From: an uncultured Clostridium sp.
Lineage (GTDB): Bacteria; Bacillota; Clostridia; Lachnospirales; Lachnospiraceae
DNA length: 64,000 bases
Reading direction: 5' to 3'
Assembly: GCF_900547735.1 (NCBI RefSeq)
Contig: NZ_URHZ01000024.1
Coordinates: 1 to 64,000 of the forward strand
In this document: piece by piece, positions 36,523-43,401 of the stretch
Position numbering within the stretch: the first letter of the stretch is position 1
Layout: each line of letters begins with the position of its first letter
The notes under the pieces: generated by a model
The model's input: only the letters and a program-made list of their open reading frames with translations
The model's database searches: none
What the model was told of the DNA's origin: nothing
Made by a program: the position numbers and the translations under genes

Positions 36523-37495
36523 CGCAATTCTGGAGGTAAAAAACCTCTGCAAACATTATAAGACAAAACGCGGAACCCTGCACGCGGTGGACAATATCAG
36601 CTTTGATATTAAAAGGGGAAGCACCCTGGGAGTGGTAGGCGAGTCAGGGTGCGGGAAATCCACGGTGGGAAGAACCGTGCTCCGTCTAATCGAGCCGACA
36701 TCGGGTCAGATTATGTTCGACGGCTGTGATATTACCGGATTAAACGGGGCGCAGATGAGAGTCCACAGGCAGAAAATGCAGATGATATTCCAGGATCCCT
36801 TTGCCTCTCTTGACCCGAGAAAGACGGTGAACCAGATTATCGGTGAGCCGATTACCCTGAACAAACTTGCCGGGGACAAGGAAGATTGTGAAAAGCAGAT
36901 TCTGAAACTGATGGATACGGTGGGGCTTGCCAAGCGGTGGTACAATACATATCCCCACCAGTTGGACGGTGGCCGCAGGCAGCGTATCGGCATAGCCAGA
37001 GCGCTGGCGGTTCACCCGAAGCTGATTGTCTGTGATGAGCCTGTTTCCGCTCTGGATGTCTCGATTCAGGCGCAGATTCTGAATCTCCTGAAAGAGCTTC
37101 AGGAAGACAGGGGGCTAACATGCATGTTCATCACCCATGATCTGTCGGTGGTGCACCATTTTTCCGACGAGATAGCGGTTATGTATCTCGGACGGATTGT
37201 GGAGAAGGCGCCGTCGGAAGAACTCTTTGACAATCCAATCCATCCATATACCAGGGCGCTCCTCTCCGCCATCCCTGTTCCCGAACTTACCAGGCGGAGC
37301 GGGAGGATTATCCTGAAGGGGGAGGTGGCCTCACCGATCGGACTGCTCGGCGACTGCCGGTTTAAGAAGCGGTGCTATGAGGCCTGCGGCGCCTGTGAGG
37401 GACCGGAACCGGAGCTTAAGGAGATTTCCCCCGGACATTATGTAGCCTGCCACTGCTGCACAAAAGGAGGAGCTAAAGGAGCTGATACGGAATGA
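36515..37495 (+). CDS. ABC transporter ATP-binding protein (DppF/OppF-like)
   Basis: 326 residues. Walker A GESGCGKST, Q-loop MIFQDPFASLDPR, Walker B LIVCDEPVSALD, H-loop FITHDLSV, and the C-terminal CRFKKRCYEACGACEGPEP-like Cys block. The ABC signature region reads LDGGRRQR where LSGGQRQR is usual: Asp replaces the Ser. The start is TTG at 36515, overlapping the dppD-like stop by 8 nt after AAGGGGGAAGG. The Ser-to-Asp change is unusual and could slow or alter ATP hydrolysis at one site; it is worth verifying. Confidence 0.92.
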   Translation: MSDAILEVKNLCKHYKTKRGTLHAVDNISFDIKRGSTLGVVGESGCGKSTVGRTVLRLIEPTSGQIMFDGCDITGLNGAQMRVHRQKMQMIFQDPFASLDPRKTVNQIIGEPITLNKLAGDKEDCEKQILKLMDTVGLAKRWYNTYPHQLDGGRRQRIGIARALAVHPKLIVCDEPVSALDVSIQAQILNLLKELQEDRGLTCMFITHDLSVVHHFSDEIAVMYLGRIVEKAPSEELFDNPIHPYTRALLSAIPVPELTRRSGRIILKGEVASPIGLLGDCRFKKRCYEACGACEGPEPELKEISPGHYVACHCCTKGGAKGADTE

Positions 37496-38826
37496 GAAAA
37501 GCACAGGAATATTTAGTAAGATGTACCGAGCAATATAGAGAAACCATCCTGGAAGCGGAACAATATATTTTCCATCACCCTGAAATCGGATTCCAGGAGT
37601 GGGAGACTACGGCCTACATGGAAGAAAAATTTGAGTCTCTGGGTTACACGCTGGTAAAAGCGGGAGACATACCCGGCTTTTATACGGATGTATGCACCGG
37701 ACGTCCAGGTCCCTGCCTGCTGATACTCGCAGAACTGGACGCACTGCCGTGTGACGGCCACCCGGACGCCAGAAACGGAATTGCCCATGCCTGCGGCCAT
37801 AATGCACAGTGCGCGGCCCTTCTGGGGATTGCCGCAGTCTTGAAGGAACCGGGAGCGATTGACACAATGTGCGGAAAAATCCGTCTGATGGCCGTTCCGG
37901 CCGAGGAGATCAATGCCACACAATTCAGGGAGGATTTGCGCAGCCGTGGTGTGATCCGGTATTTCAGCGGAAAAGATGAGTTTATGAGACGCGGGTATAT
38001 GAAAGAAGTCGATCTGGCCTTTCTGTTTCATACGGGGACGGACACTCCTTATGATTTTATCGCAATTAAGAGCCTCAACGGGGCGATTATCAAGAGCTTT
38101 ACCTTTCATGGGCAGGCGGCCCATGCGGCGGCCGGTCCCCATATGGGAGTCAATGCGCTGTATGCGGCGTCTCTTGGACTGTCTGCCATTAATGCAATCC
38201 GTGAAACCTTCCGTGACGAGGACCATGTGCGGGTACATCCCATCATAACGGCGGGTGGGACGGCGGTCAACGTCATACCCGGTACGGTCTCCGGGGAAAC
38301 GATGGTGCGGGCTTCTACTCTCGATATGATGTATGAGGCCAACCGGAGAGTGGACCGTGCGCTGAAGGGAGCTGCATATGCAATCGGAGCGGGCCTCACG
38401 ATTAAGGACAGGCCCTGCGCCCTGCCGGAGCTTAACAACAGGGAGCTCATGAAAATTGCGGAGAAGTGTATGTGCGAGCTTTCCGGAGAAGAGAAGGTGG
38501 ATATCAAATACGATGTGGAGGGACGGGGCGGTTCCGATATGGGAGATCTCTCGGCCGTCATGCCGACGATTCAGCCAAAAGCCGGAGGTGCCAAAGGAAA
38601 GGGACACGGAGCGGAATACCATATCGAAGATCCCGAGCGTGCCTGTGTCAATTCCGCCAAAGCCCAGCTCATGCTTGCCGAAGAGCTTCTGAGGGACGGG
38701 GCGGAGGCGGCAAGGAAAGTGATTGACGGCTACAGTCCGCTTTTCCAGTCCCAGGAAGAACTGCTCATGGCGCTGGATTCTATGTTCAGCGAAATTCAGA
38801 TGCAGGGAGGACTTACGGCCGAATGA
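37492..38826 (+). CDS. M20 family amidohydrolase/peptidase
   Basis: 444 residues, cytosolic di-metal hydrolase of the M20D type (aminoacylase, hippurate hydrolase and aminobenzoyl-glutamate hydrolase relatives). HHPEIGFQEWETTAYMEEKF is the family start. Metal ligands lie in AHACGHNAQC (about 101-108) and PAEEINATQF, the dimerisation-lid His in GQAAHAAAGP, and a late His in KGHGAEYH. Its ATG overlaps the preceding ABC gene by 4 nt, so uptake and hydrolysis are coupled: the imported compound is probably an N-acyl amino acid, amide or small peptide. Confidence 0.93.
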   Translation: MRKAQEYLVRCTEQYRETILEAEQYIFHHPEIGFQEWETTAYMEEKFESLGYTLVKAGDIPGFYTDVCTGRPGPCLLILAELDALPCDGHPDARNGIAHACGHNAQCAALLGIAAVLKEPGAIDTMCGKIRLMAVPAEEINATQFREDLRSRGVIRYFSGKDEFMRRGYMKEVDLAFLFHTGTDTPYDFIAIKSLNGAIIKSFTFHGQAAHAAAGPHMGVNALYAASLGLSAINAIRETFRDEDHVRVHPIITAGGTAVNVIPGTVSGETMVRASTLDMMYEANRRVDRALKGAAYAIGAGLTIKDRPCALPELNNRELMKIAEKCMCELSGEEKVDIKYDVEGRGGSDMGDLSAVMPTIQPKAGGAKGKGHGAEYHIEDPERACVNSAKAQLMLAEELLRDGAEAARKVIDGYSPLFQSQEELLMALDSMFSEIQMQGGLTAE

Positions 38827-38920
38827 CTAGATTATAACCATCTTCCCGAAAGGAAAGATAGATTATAAACAATTATAGAAAACAAATCAAAAATCAAATC
38901 AAAAAGAAGGAGAAGAGCAA

Positions 38921-39352
38921 ATGAAGACGATGTTTATTGAATGGCCCGAACTCGGCATTAAGGTGGAGGCGGAGCTGGAGGATGTACGCAACAAAGACCT
39001 CATTGACGAAATCTGGAGCAACCTTCCTATGACTGCAATACAGGAACATGCAATGGTTACCGGAAAATCCATGTATGCGTGGGTTCCGATGGTCAGCCTG
39101 GCCGATATACCATTCCAGATGGAAATTAAGGATACCCCTCCGGGAGTCGTATCCTATTCCCAGAAGACGGGTAATAAGATGATCGTGCGCTACGGGAAAG
39201 TAACGGAAGATTTGCTGACCCCGATCGTCGGCTTTATTAAAGATCCTGAGCAGATTAAGCTTCTGGATATTGTGGGAGAGAAGGTTTGGGAAGAGTACAA
39301 GACGACGAAAAAACCAATCATTGTAGAATATACGAAAGGACGTGAAGAGTAA
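38921..39352 (+). CDS. DUF3830-like protein, cyclophilin-like fold (candidate opine-type enzyme subunit)
   Basis: 143 residues, no signal peptide. FIEWPELGIKVEAELEDVRNK, LPMTAIQEHAMVTGKSMYAW and the VRYGKVTEDLLTP strand are consistent with the small beta-barrel cyclophilin-like DUF3830 group. From memory, that fold forms the N-terminal half of Agrobacterium mikimopine and cucumopine synthases, which join histidine and 2-oxoglutarate. The gene is 94 nt after the M20 gene, has AAGGAGAAGAG before its ATG, and overlaps the next gene by 1 nt. Together with the next product it equals the length of one opine synthase. The function is an inference only. Confidence 0.6.
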   Translation: MKTMFIEWPELGIKVEAELEDVRNKDLIDEIWSNLPMTAIQEHAMVTGKSMYAWVPMVSLADIPFQMEIKDTPPGVVSYSQKTGNKMIVRYGKVTEDLLTPIVGFIKDPEQIKLLDIVGEKVWEEYKTTKKPIIVEYTKGREE

Positions 39353-39828
39353 TGAAAAAGTGGGAACAGTTAAAACTCGATATTGAGGCGGAGACAATGG
39401 CAATGCAGGACAAGGAGCCGGAGGAGCTTTACAGGATCAGAACGGCAACCGTAGGAAACGAAGCAGGCTCCTACGACCAGGACTGGACATCCATCGATTT
39501 TTCAAACGGCATGATCAGGGACTTTTCCATGTACACAATGTACCCAATTTACAAGCTGGCCGTCCAGACAAACTATACACTGGAAAATTTAAAAGATGCC
39601 TATAAGGTGTTCCATATTCCCTACACGGAATACTTGGGATACTCGGGCATGTACACACTCAGAAAATTCTGCCGCAGATTCAGGGAGTGCCTGGATGAAT
39701 TTGAGACAAAAGAGGAGTTTATCGAGATCTATAAGAGTTTTCTGATTTACACAAATAAGCTGTCCGCATGGTCCTTCCACTATTTCCCGTGGGAATTGGG
39801 ATATCAGTGGAAGCCGCAGATTGACTGA
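39352..39828 (+). CDS. Helical protein paired with the DUF3830-like gene (cucumopine-synthase C-terminal-like)
   Basis: 158 residues, mostly helical, rich in Tyr, Phe and Trp (MYTMYPIYKLAVQTNYTLEN, FCRRFRECLDEFETKEEF, WSFHYFPWELGYQW). No membrane segment. Overlap TAATG with the previous gene means tight coupling and probably a complex. The size and aromatic helical character fit the helical-bundle half of cucumopine-type synthases, but I could not align it. It is the last gene of the sigma-54 operon; a dispersed-repeat copy follows at once. Confidence 0.55.
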   Translation: MKKWEQLKLDIEAETMAMQDKEPEELYRIRTATVGNEAGSYDQDWTSIDFSNGMIRDFSMYTMYPIYKLAVQTNYTLENLKDAYKVFHIPYTEYLGYSGMYTLRKFCRRFRECLDEFETKEEFIEIYKSFLIYTNKLSAWSFHYFPWELGYQWKPQID

Positions 39829-39852
39829 GCGGGAGTTGGCTGAGAAATAAAA

Positions 39853-39969
39853 ACGCCGACGGGATGGCTGGGGGCGGAATGGTGAGAGGGAGTAGATGAG
39901 TCTCCAGTTCCCGGATTTTTGGCTGTCACGGGTGGTAAATCCGGGCAGGTTATGACCGGGACTGAAGAC
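39853..39969 (+). repeat. Dispersed repeat, copy 3
   Basis: ACGCCGACGGGATGG, CGGAATGGTGAGAGGGAG, then ATGAGTCTCCAGTTCCC match copy 1 base for base over most positions. The later AATCCGGGCAGG and GGGACTGAAGAC (39958-39969) are shared too; the last pairs with the ATGAGTCT block to make a large stem. It ends close to the 3' end of the GNAT gene. Confidence 0.7.
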
Positions 39970-40007
39970 GCGAAGGATATCGTCTTTCCGGCCCCGGCCT
40001 TCCCGCC

Positions 40008-40469
40008 CTACAATCTTTTCCTCAGAACCCTCACAGATTCCTCAAAATTTTCTTTCTCATAAAATCTTAAAGCATTCAAATTCTGGCTCAGTACATCTAA
40101 TTCCATATACTCGGAGCCCCTGCTCCTCCCCCAGTTTTCCACGCCTTCTAACAGCTTTTTCCCAATCCCGTTTCCGCGTAACGATTCCCGGACGATAAAA
40201 TCCATAAGATAGGTATAACGGTGGGGAATAATACTTTTATAGACGGGAGTTTGTTCAAACTGGATGTAAGCCATTCCCAGAACTTCTCCATCCTCCTCTG
40301 CAATTAAAATATCTTCCGTTTCACTTCCAACAGCAGCTTCCAGAAACTCTCTGTCCTCCTCTGCGGGACGTATATAGAATGGCTGTAATTCCGCCATTTC
40401 CCGATTCAGATCACGGTAAAGTGCCAGAATTGCCGCTATATCATTGATTACAGCCGGCCTCACTTTCAT
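40008..40469 (-). CDS. GNAT family N-acetyltransferase
   Basis: 153 residues. The GNAT fold shows MKVRPAVINDIAAILALYRD at the start, motif A as LRGNGIGKKLLEGVENWGRS (acetyl-CoA pyrophosphate loop) and the late strand/helix QNLNALRFYEKENFEES. The open frame extends upstream to 40778, but that part lies in a dispersed repeat; AAGGAG 8 nt before the ATG at 40469 fixes the start. The acceptor is unknown. The gene is bracketed by inverted copies of the same repeat, which suggests it may have moved as a unit. Confidence 0.88.
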   Translation of the reverse strand: MKVRPAVINDIAAILALYRDLNREMAELQPFYIRPAEEDREFLEAAVGSETEDILIAEEDGEVLGMAYIQFEQTPVYKSIIPHRYTYLMDFIVRESLRGNGIGKKLLEGVENWGRSRGSEYMELDVLSQNLNALRFYEKENFEESVRVLRKRL

Positions 40470-40651
40470 GGTACGCACTCCTTTCACAACCCTATGATAC
40501 GGTGATAAACATATTTTATCAGAAAACCATTTCCATGGCCAGACATTATTGAGCTGCGGGAACACCACCAAAAGACAGCGACAATACCTGCCCCGCACTT
40601 GACGAAAGAGACAATCAGCCTCTGAAGATGACGGACGGGGCAACCCCCTTC

Positions 40652-40778
40652 GCTGAGTCTTCAGTCCCATCGACAACCTTCCTTCCCCCTCACCGTAACC
40701 AACCGCTGGGACTGAAGACTCATATCCAGCCTCCCACCACCCCGTCCGCCATCTTACAGAGGCGTCCTCGCATCTCAA
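40652..40778 (-). repeat. Dispersed repeat, copy 2, with 16-bp terminal stem
   Basis: On the minus strand TGAGTCTTCAGTCCCA and its exact complement TGGGACTGAAGACTCA enclose about 40 nt, a perfect 16-bp stem (plus-strand arms 40653-40668 and 40707-40722). GGCGTCCTCGCATCTCAA (40761-40778) matches GGCGTTCTCATTCCTCAA of copy 1. The remainder of the 40470-40941 gap has no gene. Confidence 0.7.
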
Positions 40779-40941
40779 CTAACTCCCCCACACTGTGAAA
40801 TCTCTGTGAAACAGTAGAAACTCCCTTTACAATCTGCTAAAATACAGGTAAAACAAAGATAAACAGCGGCTATCCGGCAAGACTGTATAAGAAAGGGCCG
40901 GATCAGCCCCTGATAATTCTGATAACACAGAGGTGAATAAG

Positions 40942-41619
40942 ATGGAGATATTAAAAGTACTGGTAGTGGATGACGAGCCCAGAATGAGAAAACTGGTCAA
41001 AGATTTCCTTACGGTAAAGGGATTCCAGGTTGTGGAAGCCGGTGACGGGGAGGAAGCGATAGATGTATTTTTCGATCAGAAGGACATTGCCCTGATTCTT
41101 CTGGATGTGATGATGCCGAAGATGGACGGCTGGGAGGTGTGCAGAACAATCAGAAAGTATTCCCAGGTTCCGATTATCATGCTGACGGCGCGGGGAGAGG
41201 AACAGGACGAACTTCAGGGTTTCAGTCTGGGTGTGGACGAATACATTTCCAAGCCGTTCAGCCCCAAGATTCTGGTAGCCAGGGTGGAGGCGATCCTTCG
41301 AAGGAGCAGCACCATGTCTCAGGAAGTGATCAATGTAGGCGGAATACACATTGATAAGTCGGCCCATCAGGTGCTGGTGGATGGAAAGAATGTGGATTTG
41401 AGCTACAAGGAATTCGAACTGATCACATATTTTGCGGAGAACCAGGGGATCGCCCTTTCCAGGGAGAAGATCCTGAACAATGTATGGAATTACGATTATT
41501 TCGGCGATGCCAGGACGATCGACACCCATGTTAAAAAGCTGCGCAGCAAGCTGGGTGAGAAAGGGGAATATATCAAGACCATCTGGGGCATGGGATATAA
41601 ATTCGAGGTGGATGGATGA
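40942..41619 (+). CDS. OmpR/PhoB-family response regulator
   Basis: 225 residues. The receiver domain has VLVVDDEP, the phospho-acceptor Asp in LILLDVMMPKMDGWEV (about 52), Thr in MLTARGEE and Lys in EYISKPFSP. The C-terminal winged helix has SYKEFELITYFAENQGIALSREKIL and ARTIDTHVKKLRSKLG. A GTG at 40933 is in frame, but AGAGGTG sits over it and is 6 nt from the ATG at 40942. It overlaps the partner kinase gene by 4 nt. Confidence 0.95.
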   Translation: MEILKVLVVDDEPRMRKLVKDFLTVKGFQVVEAGDGEEAIDVFFDQKDIALILLDVMMPKMDGWEVCRTIRKYSQVPIIMLTARGEEQDELQGFSLGVDEYISKPFSPKILVARVEAILRRSSTMSQEVINVGGIHIDKSAHQVLVDGKNVDLSYKEFELITYFAENQGIALSREKILNNVWNYDYFGDARTIDTHVKKLRSKLGEKGEYIKTIWGMGYKFEVDG

Positions 41620-43313
41620 GACATACGACGCTGAAATGGAAATTCACAGTAACGTTTATCGGCATGATGGCTCTGGCCGTGGCGGCTACATGGTGCATTA
41701 ACAACTGGTTTCTGGAGAGTTATTACCAGAATTACAAGATTGGCGTGCTGGAAAAGGCCTACTATGCAATTGACGCCATTGTCCTGGAAGAGAAGGCAAA
41801 AGGCGGGAGCGCCCTGGAAGGGGCGGAGGATGAACTGAGCAGCAGCGACTTTTTTTCTGCAGACGGAACAGGGACCGACAAAGGTTACGGAAGAGACAGA
41901 AACTCCGGAAAAAGGGGCGGTGATGACTACGGATTAAAATTGGAAGAGCCATCCGTTTCTTCGGCAGAGCCGGAGACAGGGACGAATGAGGACGGTTCGG
42001 AAAGCGGAGTCGTAAAGCTGGCGCAGCTGGTGCGCTACCTGAGGGATACGTCCAATATTACGCTGCTTATCTGCGACAGCATGAACGGCAACATCCTTGT
42101 GTCCTCGGTAAAAGATATTCAAATCATGAAGGACAGGGTCAGCCAGTATATTGTAGGAAAGAACGCGCCTCACCGGGAGATCATGGAGGAGCATGAAAAC
42201 TACATGATCCAGAAAACGTACGATCCCAGGACCAAGACCTTTTACCTGGAAAGCTGGGGATTCTTCTCCGACAACGGGACCATCTTTATCATGACGACTC
42301 CTCTCGACAGCATCCGGGAAAGCGCGGCCATATCAAACCGTTTCCTGATGTACGTGGGAATTGCCGTGATTTTGGTCGGCAGCATCATTCTCTACTTTAT
42401 TACAAGCAGAATCACATCCCCGATCCACGAACTGTCACGGCTTTCCGAAAAGATGTCCAATCTGGACTTTGAGGCAAAATACAGGGAGACGAGACATTCG
42501 ACCGAGGAGATCAGCACGCTGGGCAACAGTATGAATGTGCTGTCGGATAAACTGAAGGAGACAATCGGAGAGCTGAAGTCGGCCAATATCCGGCTGCAGA
42601 AGGACATTGAGGAAAAGACGCAGATAGACGAGATGAGGAAAGACTTCATCGCCAATGTTTCCCATGAGCTGAAAACGCCGATTGCCCTGATTCAGGGATA
42701 TGCGGAAGGACTGACCGAAGGAATGGCAGAGGAGAAGGAGAGCCGCGATTACTACTGCGAGGTTATTATGGATGAGGCAGGCAAGATGAACAAGATGGTA
42801 AAACAGCTTCTGACCCTGACCGCCCTGGAATTCGGCAATGAACAGACGGCCATGGAGCGGTTTAATCTGACGGAGCTGATCCAGGGAGTCATATCGGCAG
42901 CGGGCCTGATACTTCAGCAGAAGGAAATTACCGTAGACTTTGGCTACACGGAACCGGTCTATGTTTGGGGCGATGAATTCAAGATAGAGGAGGTAGTGAC
43001 CAATTATCTGAACAACGCCGTTAACCACGCGGAGGGTGAGAAAAAGATTGTCATCCGCATGGAACCGGACGGTAAGGAAGTGATGGTATCCGTATTCAAT
43101 ACGGGCCAGCCTATCCCGGAGGCGGATATTCCGAATCTGTGGACCAAGTTCTTTAAGGTAGACAAGGCGAGAACGAGAGAATATGGAGGAAGCGGAATCG
43201 GACTTTCAATAGTAAAGGCAATTATGGAGTCCCATCATAAACAATATGGAGTCAGAAATCTGGAGGACGGAGTGGAGTTCTGGTTCACACTGGACTGCGG
43301 CAAGGATGCCTGA
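41616..43313 (+). CDS. Membrane sensor histidine kinase
   Basis: 565 residues. TM1 is at about 9-30, an extracellular loop at about 31-245, TM2 (FLMYVGIAVILVGSIILYFI) near 247-266, then HAMP, HisKA with ANVSHELKTPIALIQGYAEG (His about 350) and HATPase_c with GGSGIGLSIVKAIM. The loop carries a low-complexity insert of Gly, Ser, Asp and Arg (about 66-110) that may be a flexible stalk. It has the architecture of general envelope/cell-wall kinases. It phosphorylates the regulator encoded just upstream. The signal is unknown. Confidence 0.94.
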   Translation: MRHTTLKWKFTVTFIGMMALAVAATWCINNWFLESYYQNYKIGVLEKAYYAIDAIVLEEKAKGGSALEGAEDELSSSDFFSADGTGTDKGYGRDRNSGKRGGDDYGLKLEEPSVSSAEPETGTNEDGSESGVVKLAQLVRYLRDTSNITLLICDSMNGNILVSSVKDIQIMKDRVSQYIVGKNAPHREIMEEHENYMIQKTYDPRTKTFYLESWGFFSDNGTIFIMTTPLDSIRESAAISNRFLMYVGIAVILVGSIILYFITSRITSPIHELSRLSEKMSNLDFEAKYRETRHSTEEISTLGNSMNVLSDKLKETIGELKSANIRLQKDIEEKTQIDEMRKDFIANVSHELKTPIALIQGYAEGLTEGMAEEKESRDYYCEVIMDEAGKMNKMVKQLLTLTALEFGNEQTAMERFNLTELIQGVISAAGLILQQKEITVDFGYTEPVYVWGDEFKIEEVVTNYLNNAVNHAEGEKKIVIRMEPDGKEVMVSVFNTGQPIPEADIPNLWTKFFKVDKARTREYGGSGIGLSIVKAIMESHHKQYGVRNLEDGVEFWFTLDCGKDA

Positions 43314-43340
43314 CGGCAGATAATAAAAAAGGAGAAGGAG

Positions 43341-43397
43341 ATGCAGGTGTTTTTGGAAGGAGAATGGTTCCGTCCGGAAACACCTGCCTCCGCGTGA
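43341..43397 (+). CDS. 18-codon leader ORF upstream of glgX
   Basis: ATG at 43341 is preceded by GGAGAAGGAG and reads MQVFLEGEWFRPETPASA then TGA, 4 nt before the glgX ATG. A 9-bp inverted repeat CAGGTGTTT/AAACACCTG (43344-43386) spans it. Since glgX itself has only a weak ribosome site, translation of this leader probably couples to glgX. Whether the peptide has a role is unknown. Confidence 0.5.
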   Translation: MQVFLEGEWFRPETPASA

Positions 43398-43401
43398 GGC
43401 C

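Noticed and set aside
37513..38622. 369-codon antisense frame over the M20 gene
   Set aside because: The sense frame carries all M20 metal ligands and couples to the ABC operon.
40470..40778. N-terminal extension of the GNAT protein
   Set aside because: It would be encoded by a dispersed repeat and ignores a good ribosome site before the ATG at 40469.
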